Assembly: GCA_026397255.1 (NCBI GenBank)
Contig: JAPLVF010000009.1
Coordinates: 1 to 34,969 of the forward strand
Source of the DNA: Candidatus Beckwithbacteria bacterium
GTDB lineage: Bacteria; Patescibacteriota; Microgenomatia; UBA1400; CG1-02-47-37
DNA length: 34,969 bases
Direction of reading: 5' to 3'
The notes beneath the pieces are model-generated. The model did not search any database. It had not been told where the DNA came from and worked only from the letters and a program-made list of their open reading frames with translations. Numbering within the stretch: the stretch's first letter is position 1; each line of letters opens with the position of its first letter. The position numbers and the translations under genes are program-made. This document shows, one piece after another, positions 25,062 through 33,829 of the stretch.

Positions 25062-26219
25062 TTATTTATAACCTACTGGTTTTGTCGTCAGAGCCAATGA
25101 CAGGCTCATCCGTCTATGGAACGCATCCACACTCTCCACAAAACAATCAATCTTTTGACCAACTTTAAACTCTTTTTCCGACGGGATCTTGCTGATATGG
25201 ATTAACCCGTCCACTCCCGCTTCCAGGCTGACAAACGCACCATAGGCCGCCAACCGGGTAATCTCGCCGGTGACCTTTGTGCCTTCACTGTACTTCTCCG
25301 CCATTTTCAGCCAGGGATCATCACCCAGCTGTTTCACTGACAAATTCAGTCTCGAGCTCTTGGCATCCACCCCGATCACTTTAACTTTTATCTTGTCTCC
25401 GGCCTTAAAGAAGTTGGCCGGATTATCCACCTTTTCCCAGGAAATCTCGCTGATGTGCACTAAACCTTCTAAAAATAATTTCTTGATATTCGCCCTCACA
25501 AACACTCCAAACGGCATAATGCCGGACACCATGCCTTCTAAAATATCGCCGACTTTTACCTCTTTTAATGCTTCGGCTTGGTGAGCCAAAGCCGCTTTTT
25601 CCGACACCGCTTTTTCACTAAAAATCAGCCGGTTTTTGGTCCGGTCAACCTCAATTACTTTAACGTTAAAGCTTTGATTTTGCAGTTCCGTCAGTTTGCC
25701 TAAAAATTCCCGGCCGAACTGTGAAGACGGCACAAAACCACGCACGCCTTTAGCTTTAACAATAATCCCACCTTTATTAACTTCCAAACCGAAAACATCC
25801 ACCACTTCGCCTGTTTTTAAGGCTTGCTCAAACACTTCCCAGCGCTTATCCATAATCGCCTGCCTCAAAGACAGTAAAATCTGACCGCGCTCGCTTTCCG
25901 GACTGCCCACATAGGCCTGAACCTTATCGCCGACTTTCATGTTGGCTAGCATCTCCTTGGCCGCTTCATACTCTTTATCCGTCACCACGCCTTCGGTTTT
26001 AGCGCCAATATCGATGAGGATTACTTTCTTAGTAATATCGGTAATCACCCCTTCCACCAACTGGCCTTTTTTCAAACCTTTAAGGTTATATCCCGTTTGC
26101 TTGAGGAGCTCATCCATTGTCTGGGGCTCGCGCTTAGAAACAGTTTTCTTGGCTACCTTGCTTACTTTTGCTACTTTGGTTACTTTTACTACTTTTTTTA
26201 CTTTTTTCTTCGCTGGCAT
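25062..26219 (-). CDS. rpsA: 30S ribosomal protein S1
   Basis: 385 codons. A Lys/Val-rich N-terminal tail (1-30) is followed by four S1 (OB-fold) domains at about 52-120, 135-205, 222-297 and 310-378; the last three have the canonical GIIVKAKGVRGFVPSSQ, GVFVRANI...GLVHISEISW and GAFVSLEAGVDGLIHISKI cores. Shorter than the six-domain enterobacterial form but usual for this group. It binds mRNA at the ribosome and may matter here because few genes show Shine-Dalgarno sites. An extended -10 box is found 31 bases upstream. Confidence 0.93.
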   Translation of the reverse strand: MPAKKKVKKVVKVTKVAKVSKVAKKTVSKREPQTMDELLKQTGYNLKGLKKGQLVEGVITDITKKVILIDIGAKTEGVVTDKEYEAAKEMLANMKVGDKVQAYVGSPESERGQILLSLRQAIMDKRWEVFEQALKTGEVVDVFGLEVNKGGIIVKAKGVRGFVPSSQFGREFLGKLTELQNQSFNVKVIEVDRTKNRLIFSEKAVSEKAALAHQAEALKEVKVGDILEGMVSGIMPFGVFVRANIKKLFLEGLVHISEISWEKVDNPANFFKAGDKIKVKVIGVDAKSSRLNLSVKQLGDDPWLKMAEKYSEGTKVTGEITRLAAYGAFVSLEAGVDGLIHISKIPSEKEFKVGQKIDCFVESVDAFHRRMSLSLALTTKPVGYK

Positions 26220-26250
26220 TTCATAAATCTCGCTTTCTTTAGAGTGGTTT

Positions 26251-26259
26251 ATTATATCA
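26251..26259 (-). promoter_or_regulatory. Extended -10 promoter of rpsA
   Basis: TGATATAAT on the minus strand (TG-n-TATAAT), about 31 bases before the ATG. Confidence 0.6.
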
Positions 26260-26267
26260 CAAAAAAT

Positions 26268-27037
26268 CTAAAGCTGAAGCAACTTTAAATGACTATTTAG
26301 GTTAAGATTAGGATCACTAGCCAATTGCCGATATCCTTTCACTCCCAGTATCCATATAAATGAATCTTCTTTTATCACATAAGGCCCCCGGCCAGTTCTT
26401 TCAATAACATCACCCTTTGTCATGCCAAAATCCAAATCTCCTCCGTAAACTATCATTAATGCTTCTATAAGTGAGGTATTTGTCGATGTTATTTTCAACC
26501 GATTATTGCCGCTCCCATTAACAGAGATGCAAGCTCGATTATCAAAAACCCCTGCCAAAAATTCAGGTATTTTTACCAAAGGCAAAAAATCATCAACCTT
26601 CACAATCCCCCTCCCATCTTCACTATTTGAACGCTCGGCAATTTCCACTCTTCTGCTAGTTGAACTTTCCCTCCATTCCTGAAAAGCTTTAATTTTCTCT
26701 TGCCAAGAAGGGGTAAATTCCTGCATGCGTTCTGCCAAACAAACGACTGATGCATTTTGGCTTAATATCCAATAATTATTTTTTTCACCCCTTTTCTTAT
26801 TTTCCGTTCTAAAAACCCTGCCACCAAGTATTTTTTTAAAACCTCTAACTTATCCACATTATTATCTCCTACACTTACTCTTGGATAAGCATATTGATAT
26901 TCACCAGATGGGTTTTTATCTATCTTAATTTCAAAATGTAACGAACCACCACTCTCAAAAAGACCACCCAACCATTGGGACGAGGCCGAAGAGATTAAAG
27001 CTTCTGATGCCTCTAAAACTTTTTGACGTTCTGACAT
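26268..27037 (-). pseudogene. Frameshifted LAGLIDADG-family protein with degenerate active sites
   Basis: Two frames form one protein. The first (27037 to 26762) has the LAGLIDADG helix WLGGLFESGGSLHFEI. The second, open from before 26738, continues EKNNYWILSQNASVV... and has the second helix FLAGVFDNRACISV. An A7 run near 26778-26784 is one A short: with A8 the protein reads GVKKNNYWILS without interruption. About 256 residues in total, the normal size of a two-motif enzyme. At the catalytic acidic position (8th of the motif) the first helix has Gly and the second Arg, so DNA cleavage is very unlikely even if the frame is restored; a maturase-like or other RNA/DNA-binding role is possible. 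Not inside an intron. Confidence 0.78.
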
Positions 27038-27042
27038 AATTA

Positions 27043-27071
27043 ATTATACTACAGGATGTAGCTGGGTACAA
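27043..27071 (-). promoter_or_regulatory. Promoter of the LAGLIDADG-like gene
   Basis: Minus strand TTGTAC (27066-27071), 17-base spacer, TATAAT (27043-27048); the ATG at 27037 follows after 5 bases. Confidence 0.65.
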
Positions 27072-27081
27072 TTTTTTCCAC

Positions 27082-27114
27082 AAAAAATCCGGTCTTATTT
27101 AAAATTATGCCGGA
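27082..27114 (-). terminator. Weak terminator after the helical hypothetical gene
   Basis: 5-bp stem TCCGG/CCGGA overlapping the stop codon region, then T6 on the minus strand. The CCGGATTTTTTGTGG string is repeated from the 5S terminator. Confidence 0.45.
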
Positions 27115-27818
27115 ATCACACTAAGAAGTTTTTTTGCTGACTCATTTGAATACTTGCCCAAAACACTCCTTAAATCATTAATCTCAACTTTACCGTTAGT
27201 TACTACCCCTTCAATCAGCTCATGTGGATCAATATCAAAATTGCCATCAATATCCAAAAAATTTAAAAATTTCGGTAAAAGCGTTTCAATCTTCCCAGAA
27301 TCAAATTTTAACAACGAAATGAAAAGTAGATTACTATACTCTTGATAAATAACTTCATTCTCATGCCATCTTGTTAAAATGGTTTTAATTTCTTCATCGT
27401 ATTCTTTAAAATCGACTTCACTGGCCGCTAAAGTAATCACTCTCCAAAAGGCATCATCTGAAAGAACGCCTTTGTCTGCTACTCGCATACATTCTAAAAA
27501 GGAGTTTTTGTCTTTAATTCCGACCGCAACATAAAGTAAATCTTTAAAAATTTCTTCGCCTTGATCACCTTGCTCTCTTAATTTGCTTGGTTCCCATTCA
27601 GAAATGGCCCCGGATAATGATGTCTTTATTTTTTCCTGGCCGGATTCTTGAGCCATCTCAAACATTTGAATAACATCTGTAAAATTCTGATCTCCTGTTG
27701 GTAACCGCCAAAAAGGAGACTTAGACGATTCCTCTCCCGTAAGAAGTAATAAATGTTTTAATTCCGTTACCGAAATTTTTTGTAAATGATCCTGGATATC
27801 AGCCTCAATTTACCTCAT
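27105..27818 (-). pseudogene. Helical hypothetical gene with in-frame TAA at codon 3
   Basis: From the ATG at 27665 there are 186 codons (MFEMAQESGQEKIKTSL... LLSVIPA), all-helical, Glu/Lys/Leu-rich, family not recognised. The same frame is open and protein-like for a further 47 codons upstream (IEADIQDHLQKISVTELKHL..., SPFWRLPTGDQNF). It reaches ATG-AGG-TAA at 27818, which stands 11 bases after an extended -10 box (TGGTATAAT). The original start is thus probably 27818, with codon 3 now a stop. Alternatives: initiation at the ATT after the stop, a read error, or translation only from 27665. Confidence 0.6.
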
Positions 27819-27829
27819 AGTAGGTCCGG

Positions 27830-27838
27830 ATTATACCA
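27830..27838 (-). promoter_or_regulatory. Extended -10 promoter just after 5S rRNA
   Basis: TGGTATAAT on the minus strand, directly behind the 5S T-run; serves the codon-3-stop gene. Confidence 0.58.
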
Positions 27839-27839
27839 C

Positions 27840-27854
27840 AAAAAATCCGGCCTT
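27840..27854 (-). terminator. 5S rRNA terminator
   Basis: The 3' strand of 5S helix I (AAGGCCGG) is followed by A and T6; the terminal helix itself serves as the stem. Confidence 0.55.
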
Positions 27855-27960
27855 GAGGTATTTTCATAATCAGTTGCCCGATTACTATCGTCCCCGCTGC
27901 TGCCTTTCACGACTCTGTTCGGGATGGGAAGAGGTGGTGCGACAACGCTCCAAAGACCGG
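27847..27960 (-). rRNA. rrf: 5S ribosomal RNA
   Basis: 114 nt on the minus strand. It contains the conserved CCCATCCCGAACAGAG (loop B/C region) and GGCAGCAGCGGGGACGATAG-type central part. Helix I pairs CCGGTCTT at the 5' end with AAGGCCGG at the 3' end, which sets the limits to within a base or two. It lies 94 bases after 23S. Confidence 0.9.
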
Positions 27961-28170
27961 AAAATGTATTATATCAAATTTTAAAGTGCTTCGTTAGCTC
28001 CTCGAAAAGTGAAGAGAACTGAACCGTTTCTCTATAGCCAAATTTTCTGGCAACGGTATATTTTCAATCGACCGATTAGTACAGCTAGGCTTAATCCTTT
28101 ACAGGACTTCCACCGTCTGCCTATTACCTGGTAGTCTCCCAGGGGTCTATAGGGATTCCTTATCTTGTGA

Positions 28171-28208
<38 letters not shown>

Positions 28209-28336
28209 ATCAGTGTGGCTACCCTGCAATGCAGCTGATGCTACAACAGGCACACCAGTGACTGACCCATGCCGGTCCTCTCGTACTGGGCACAGCTTCA
28301 CTCAAGAATCCAACGTTGACTGCGGATAGAGACCGA

Positions 28337-28601
28337 CAATTTTGTTATTCCGGTTTTTTCACCGGAAATCTGAGTATTTCTATCAGATTCTCCGACTCGC
28401 ATCGGAGTTCGGACTATATCTTTCCACGGTTATTTCACCGGGATCCTGCGTATAGTCTCTGAGGTGTCCTTAAATTTATTAAGGTTCCCTGCTGATTGTC
28501 CGCACTTTACAAATTTTCACTGATATAAATATCGAGTATTGAAAGATTCACGGAGTTTCCAGCATATAGCAGGATTTATAGACAGCAAGGTCTTATACTT
28601 T
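28337..28601 (-). ncRNA. Group I intron A in 23S (265 nt, no ORF)
   Basis: 5' splice after ...AAGACAGT: exon AGACAGU pairs with intron GCUGUCU with U-G at the junction (P1). The 3' end is a terminal G before TCGGTCTC. Core motifs on the minus strand: GCGGACAATCAGCAGG (P3/P4 area), CAGAGACTATA (P7 5') and AAGATATAGTCC (P7 3' after J8/7). The site corresponds to about E. coli 2604, beside A2602 of the peptidyl-transferase centre (numbering from memory). Confidence 0.88.
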
Positions 28602-29261
28602 ACTGTCTTGCGACGTTCTGAACCCAGCTCGCGTAGGGTTTTAATGGGCGAACAGACCAACCCTTGGAAGCTTCTTCACCTCCAGGATACCCTGAGCCGA
28701 CATCGAGGTAGCGAACCGCACCGTCGCTGTGGACGCTTGGGTGCGACTACTCTGTTATCCCCGGGGTAGCTTTTATCCGTTAAGCCCGATACATCCCACG
28801 ATGTATTCGAGGATCACTAAGGCCAGCTTTCGCTCCTGATCCACTTGTAAGTGTCACAGTCAAGCACCCTTATGCCTTTGCGCTTCCAGACTGATTTCTA
28901 TCCAGTCTAAGGGTACCTTTGCGCGTTTGCGTTACCTTTTAGCAAACCACCTCCCCAGCGAAACTACCTCCCAGACACTGTCCCTAATTTCGTATTCAGA
29001 AATTCTAGGTTAGATTTATTTAAGTTAACGAGCGGTATTTCACTTGCCCCCGACTTGCGTCGGGGTCCCGCCTATCCTAAACAATCAAAATAAATAAATC
29101 CGTGCCAAGTCATAGTAAAGCTCCACGGGGTCTTCTTGTCCTGCAGTCAATAGGCCGCATCTTCACAGCCAATGCAATTTCGCCGGATGGGCGGTTAAGA
29201 CAGTTTTCAAGTCGTTAGACCATTCATGCGCGTCGAAACTTACTCGACAAGGTACTTCGCT

Positions 29262-29935
29262 CAAAAAATGTTAACTCATGATCGCTCATGAGATCGGACT
29301 ATATCTTCCCCACATAGTTTTAACGACGTGGGGTTCTGCGTATAGTCTCTGAGGATTCTAAAAATTTCGGCCGCTTTTGTTGGTTGATTTTTTCTGACAT
29401 TTTGGCAATTCTTTCTATCCCTTTTAAATTTAAATGCAAACGCTTTTTCCTCATAAGTCTAATCACTTGGCTCCAAATCCTAAATGAATTTTTCTTATAA
29501 GTTTTAAGCTTATTTGCTTTAAAAAATGGAATAATTTTTTCTTCCAAATCTGCCAAATTTCTCACACAATATCGGTAAAGATTCTCTTTGTGGTTATCGT
29601 TTCTGCGATTCACAAAAATTCTTCCGCATTCAAAAAATCTCTTTACTAATTCTAGGCTTGATAAGCTTTTTTCGCCTTGAGTTATTACAAACTCCGGCAT
29701 GACTTGCCAACCAAGTTTCGCTTTGTAATTTTTATTAATTGAAATGCAAAAACATCCTTCACCATCGGTAAATCCAACTATCCAGCCGACTATTTTTAGT
29801 CTTTCCTGCTGATTGTCCGCACTTGAAACTTTTTTACTTTTCACTATGTGTAGAATAACACATAATTAGTTGTAGTTCAAGATACTCGGAGTTTCCAGCA
29901 TATAGCAGAATTTTACTAAGGCAGCTTATTTACCT
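29262..29935 (-). ncRNA. Group I intron B in 23S (674 nt, encodes a LAGLIDADG protein)
   Basis: 5' splice after CTAAGGT: exon CUAAGGU pairs with intron GCCUUAG. The terminal G at 29262 precedes AGCGAAGTACC. Core motifs as in intron A (plus-strand positions 29295-29307, 29339-29354, 29805-29820). The insertion point matches E. coli 1931, a known rRNA group I site (L1931). Confidence 0.9.
29320..29844 (-). CDS. Intron-encoded LAGLIDADG homing endonuclease
   Basis: 174 codons from a GTG at 29844. A single LAGLIDADG motif (GWIVGFTDGEGCF, acidic residue Glu29 at the catalytic position) means it acts as a homodimer. Family features follow: PEFVITQGEKSLSSLELVKRFF, CGRIFVNRRNDN, YRYCVRNLADLEEKIIPFF and the C-terminal basic helix region. 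The first codons (SSADNQQE) are read through the intron's own P3/P4 core, and the last dozen through P7, so protein and ribozyme sequences overlap at both ends. It would cut intron-less 23S genes at the 1931 site and spread intron B. The motif is intact, unlike the free-standing relative at 26268-27037. Confidence 0.9.
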   Translation of the reverse strand: MKSKKVSSADNQQERLKIVGWIVGFTDGEGCFCISINKNYKAKLGWQVMPEFVITQGEKSLSSLELVKRFFECGRIFVNRRNDNHKENLYRYCVRNLADLEEKIIPFFKANKLKTYKKNSFRIWSQVIRLMRKKRLHLNLKGIERIAKMSEKINQQKRPKFLESSETIRRTPRR

Positions 29936-29949
29936 ACCTTAGAACAGTT
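29936..29949 (-). other. 14-nt 23S micro-exon between introns B and C
   Basis: AACTGTTCTAAGGT, the 3' strand of helix 69 plus linker. ACUG pairs with CAGU in the upstream exon, so helix 69 forms only after intron C is removed. Confidence 0.85.
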
Positions 29950-30444
29950 CACTTTGTTACTAGGACGATTGATTACGTCTCCTTATATCGCTATAAGGGT
30001 CGGACTATATCATGTCCGATAATTATTACATCGGACGTCGACGTATAGTCTCTGAGGATATTGGAGTTTATTGTTTAAAAGACTCTAGTTGCTTTGGATG
30101 AATACCAAGCATTGCTGACATTGTCTCTTCTCTACTTACACCAAGTTTTGTAAATTCTTGTAATACTGTTTCTCCTATTTTTGCCCCCCCGGACCCATTA
30201 TTGTTGGCCCAATCGTTTTCAATTTAGCTATCTCACTTTCTGTAAGAATTCTTGGTGTTGGTGTTTCTTCTCCCATATTATCTCCAATCTTTCCTGCTGA
30301 TTGTCCGCAGGAGACGAATTTTTACTTTAATTATTTATTATATCATAAATAGCAAATAGATTAAAGTATCGCTCCATTCTAATCCTTTTTCAGGACGGTT
30401 TTTCCAGCATTTAGTCGACTTTTTTAACTACAATCTGTTTGTTT
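29950..30444 (-). ncRNA. Group I intron C in 23S (495 nt, small non-LAGLIDADG ORF)
   Basis: 5' splice after GTAACTAT: exon UAACUAU pairs with intron GUAGUUA (U-G at the junction). The terminal G at 29950 precedes AACTGTTCT. Core motifs at 30000-30012, 30044-30058 and 30293-30308 (plus strand). The site equals E. coli 1917, in the loop of helix 69; a group I intron at L1917 is known in Coxiella (from memory). Confidence 0.88.
30068..30276 (-). pseudogene. Intron C small ORF, broken at a G7 run
   Basis: From the ATG at 30276 (GGAG 7 bases upstream) it reads MGEETPTPRILTESEIAKLK then TIGPTIMGPGG. It leaves frame at G7 (about 30184-30190) and stops. With one more G it continues AKIGETVLQEFTKLGVSREE to LESFKQ and TAA at 30068, 69 residues in all. 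No homing-endonuclease motif; a helical, HTH-like C-terminus is possible. Function unknown. Confidence 0.55.
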
Positions 30445-31897
30445 ATAGTTACTGCTGCCGTTCACTGGGGCTTCGATTGAAGGCTATCCCGAACAAGTCG
30501 GGGTTACCCTCGCAATTAACCTTCCAGCACTGGGCAGGTTTCAGCCCGTATACCTAAGCTTTCGCTTTAGCACAGACCTGTGTTTTTGTTAAACAGTCGC
30601 TTGAAAATCTTTAGCTGAGCCCACGTTCATTAACTGAACGTGGAAGGGAATCTTGCGAACTTACTCCCAGCTGATTTGCCGAATTCCTTAACCACCGTTC
30701 TTCCGTCTGCCTTGGTCTACTCAACCGGTTCACCTGTGTCGGTTTGCGGTACGGACAATTACTAATCTGGTTGCGATGCTTTTTCCAAAGACTTAAACCA
30801 TTCAAGTTGCCCGGCTTGCGCCAGACTCCCCGTCAAGACTCGCCGTCGCCCTGGTGGATTTTCCTGCCAGAACTGACTCATCTTTTAGACGTCAAATCAA
30901 TAAGACGCTTAAACTTTCAAATCTTGTCCCACCCCAACTCATAACGATTAATAATCGGTACAGGAATATTAACCTGTAATCCATCGACTACGCCTGTAAA
31001 CAGGCCTCGCCTTAGGACCGACTAACCCTACGTCGACAAACGTTGCGTAGGAAACCTTGAACATTCGGCATACTGATTTCTCATCAGTATCTCGCTACTT
31101 ATGCCGGCATTCTCACTTGATACCGCTCCAACAAACCTTACAGTTTATCTTCACTGCTGTATCAACGCTCCCCTACCGTCCTGACTTACGTCAAGGCTCT
31201 TAGCTTCGGTAAATTACTTGATCCTCTTTAATCTTGGGCGCCGCCTTCCATCGACCAGTGAGCTGTTACGCTTTCTTTTAAGGATGGCTGCTTCTGAGCC
31301 GACCTCCTGGCTGTTTAAGGACTGCGACTTCCTTATAAACTAAGTAACTTTTAGAGACCTTAGCTGAAGATCTGGGCTGTTTCCCTCTTGTAACTGGAGC
31401 TTAGCCCCCAGCTACTGACTCCTCTTGTATAGCTAACGCAGCATTATGAGTTTGATTGATCGCGATGAGCTTGCGCTCGCCGTGACCATTCAGTGCTTTA
31501 CCTCTGCGCGCCACAAAAGGGCTATACCAATATATATTTCGGGGAGAGCCAGCTATCTCCGGGCTCGTTTGGCATATAACCGCTAATCACAAGTCGTCTC
31601 ATAGTTTTTCAACACTAACGAGTTCGGGCCTCCATCAAGATTTCTCTTAACTTCACCCTGCTCATGAATAGATCGCCCGGTTTCGGGTTCTCTGCCAGCT
31701 GCTAAACGCCCTGTTAAGGCTCGCTTTCACTACGCTTCCCCCAGCCAAGCTGGGTTAAACTTGCAACTAACAAAGACTCGCCGGCTCATTCTTCAATAGG
31801 CACGACATTATCCTGTACCGAAGCTTGCGCCTGGTACGGGACTCTGTCGGTTTGTTAGCAATCGGTTTCAGGTTCTCTTTCACCGGGTCATCGACCC

Positions 31898-31934
<37 letters not shown>

Positions 31935-32643
31935 TGATATGTACTAGTATTTAGCCTTGGAGCGTGGTCGCCCCAGCTTCCCACAGGAGTTTGCCGTCTC
32001 TCGTGGTACTCAGGAATCTTCTAGAGTAATTTTAAATTTTATTTACAAGGCTTTCACTTTCTCTGGCCAACGATTCCGCGTTGTTCAATTATTTAAAACT
32101 ATCTCATATTGAAGTCCTACAACCTCCTACTTCGCTCCTTGCGGAGCTACGCGGGATTTGGGCTGTTTCGCTTTCACTCGTCGCTACTGACGAAATCTCG
32201 TTGATTTCTTTTCCTCCGGCTACTTAGATATTTCAGTTCGCCGGCTTACCTGCTCCGACTTGCGTCGGAGTTCCTCATATTTACATATGAAGGGGTTTCC
32301 CCATTCGGACACCGCCGGATCAAAGCTTTTTGACAGCTCCCCGACGCCTTTCGTGGCCTGACACGTCCTTCTTCGGCTAGTACATCCTAGGCATCCACCG
32401 AATGCTTTAATTCGAATAGACCATTGCCGTTCTTTTTTGGCTATAAAGATCGGTTTATCCCGACAGTTACGTCGGGATATTCGTTCTCTTCACTTGTCAA
32501 AGAGTCCCTTGCGGGAGCCATAAAAACTACTACGCTAACCAACTAATCACCCACGCCAAAACGAGTTGCTGTTTTGTATTGCATGTCTGTTAGTTAATCG
32601 CATTAAGTTTTTGGTTTCTCCCGTAAATTTTAAGACAAAAGAT

Positions 32644-32672
32644 ATGATATCACTTCAAAACTCAAGTGTCAA
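32644..32672 (-). promoter_or_regulatory. 23S rRNA promoter
   Basis: Minus strand TTGACA (32667-32672), 17-base spacer, TATCAT (32644-32649). The -35 box overlaps the stop of the upstream gene. Start near 32637, about 215 nt before mature 23S. The leader holds a hairpin at 32457-32478 (ATCCCGAC/GTCGGGAT) and the 5' half of the processing stem. Confidence 0.75.
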
Positions 32673-33127
32673 CGCCGAGAATGCGCCAAATAAATAGTTC
32701 TCTCCCATTCCCCACGCTCATCCGCCAACACATCCACCCCTATTTGCACGCAATCTGTCATCGTATCCATCCTCCAGGTTAAAACATCAGTATAACAATT
32801 ATCGCTAGGGCGCCTCTTATCTGGTTCATCTTGAGTAATTTCATTCACCGTTTTCCAGCCGTCAACCTCTCCCGTTAATTCATTTAGTAACAGCTGCACG
32901 CCCCTTTCAATATCCTGTTCACCGACCGCGCCTTTTAAATCCGATTGTTCTTTTATAGGAAACGTTAAAACATGACTCTTGTCTGTTAAACTCACCCTTG
33001 CCCCGCGCACTAAATCCAACCTCTTAATTTCTCCTGCTTTAACCCGTTCCAACTGCGAATGAAATATCTGCAAAACCAACTCTTTAGGCAACTGGACAAC
33101 TGCTGGTTTTTGATCTGTTAATACCAT
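32669..33127 (-). CDS. Hypothetical protein in the 16S-23S interval
   Basis: 152 codons, no signal peptide or membrane segment, mixed alpha/beta composition. Stretches such as GEVDGWKTVNEITQDEPDKR and DVLTWRMDTMTDCVQIGVDV are not recognised. It starts 5 bases after the stop of the gene at 33133-33621, so both form an operon. Its stop codon is inside the -35 box of the 23S promoter, which suggests selection for tight packing. Confidence 0.7.
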   Translation of the reverse strand: MVLTDQKPAVVQLPKELVLQIFHSQLERVKAGEIKRLDLVRGARVSLTDKSHVLTFPIKEQSDLKGAVGEQDIERGVQLLLNELTGEVDGWKTVNEITQDEPDKRRPSDNCYTDVLTWRMDTMTDCVQIGVDVLADERGEWERTIYLAHSRR

Positions 33128-33132
33128 AAATT

Positions 33133-33621
33133 TTAACTCAGGCTGATTTTTGCAGCCTCGGCCGCCTTCTCGGTTAAAAAAAGATCTGTCTCTAAATTCA
33201 ATTTTCTAATAGCTACTTTCCCCGCCTCTGCCTCAAAGCCTACCAACGATTCAAACTCTTGTAACTTTATAGCACTACTGTCCTTCTCTGACTCAAGAAA
33301 TTCATGGCGGGCAACTAAATATTTTGACAAAGGCACACCGATTAAAATTTGTCTGGCAATCATTACCCCAAGGTCGGCTGAAAATTTAATTTTATCAAAA
33401 ATAATATCAAGGGGCCGTTTTCCCGGTTCTCGTACAAGGTATGCAATTGCGTCAGCCGCACGATATATTTGGTTTTTTTCGCCGCAAAACTCAATGTCCC
33501 ATCCTTTTTGGAATCTTAATATAAGATACTCATCTACCGGAACCCACTCCGCCGCCACTTTTACAATAAACGGAATTTTTTCTTTTGGGGCAGGCGTTGA
33601 TAAACCTTCAGGTAACGCCAT
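33133..33621 (-). CDS. Hypothetical protein in the 16S-23S interval
   Basis: 162 codons: MALPEGLSTPAPKEKIPFIV..., with AAEWVPVDEYLILRFQKGWD and an all-helical second half. Cytoplasmic, family not recognised. TATATT ends 7 bases before the ATG (33629-33634), a leaderless layout. First gene of a two-gene unit downstream of tRNA-Ile. Confidence 0.7.
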   Translation of the reverse strand: MALPEGLSTPAPKEKIPFIVKVAAEWVPVDEYLILRFQKGWDIEFCGEKNQIYRAADAIAYLVREPGKRPLDIIFDKIKFSADLGVMIARQILIGVPLSKYLVARHEFLESEKDSSAIKLQEFESLVGFEAEAGKVAIRKLNLETDLFLTEKAAEAAKISLS

Positions 33622-33628
33622 AACTTAT

Positions 33629-33634
33629 AATATA
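33629..33634 (-). promoter_or_regulatory. -10 box of the two-gene unit
   Basis: TATATT on the minus strand, 7 bases before the ATG at 33621; TTGACT lies nearby but too close for a standard spacer. Confidence 0.4.
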
Positions 33635-33677
33635 CACCACAAGTCAATTTAATGTGCTCGCACCGAGGTTCGCGAGG

Positions 33678-33750
33678 TGGGCGCTTATGGACTCGAACCA
33701 TAGACCCCAGTCTTATCAGGACTGTGCTCTACCAACTGAGCTAAGCGCCC
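33678..33750 (-). tRNA. tRNA-Ile (anticodon GAT)
   Basis: Minus-strand cloverleaf: acceptor GGGCGCT/AGCGCCC, D arm AGCTCAGTTGGTAGAGC, anticodon stem CAGTC/GACTG with loop CTGATAA (GAT at 33715-33717), T arm with GGTTCGAGTCC, discriminator A. CCA is not encoded. Typical passenger of a 16S-23S interval, but here with its own upstream -10 box. Confidence 0.95.
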
Positions 33751-33760
33751 GTAAAGATCT

Positions 33761-33769
33761 ATTTTATCA
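33761..33769 (-). promoter_or_regulatory. Extended -10 box of tRNA-Ile
   Basis: TGATAAAAT on the minus strand, 10 bases before the tRNA 5' end; divergent from the toxin-antitoxin promoter. Confidence 0.5.
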
Positions 33770-33778
33770 CCAAAGCCC

Positions 33779-33823
33779 TTGACAACAAAATCAATTAAAG
33801 CTATACTGTAATAAATTGTAATA
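33779..33823 (+). promoter_or_regulatory. Promoter and direct-repeat operator of the RHH/RelE-type module
   Basis: TTGACA (33779-33784), 17-base spacer, TATACT (33802-33807). It is followed by TGTAATA at 33807-33813 and again at 33817-33823, one helical turn apart, a spacing suited to RHH dimers. The ATG is at 33830. Confidence 0.72.
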
Positions 33824-33829
33824 CAAAAT

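Noticed and set aside
28539-30944. Open frames at 28539-28769 (+), 30611-30805 (-) and 30744-30944 (+)
   Set aside because: They lie within 23S rRNA or intron A and have no protein-like composition.
33661-33680. GAGGT direct repeat beside tRNA-Ile
   Set aside because: Too short, and no other copy; no attachment-site duplication or integrase nearby.
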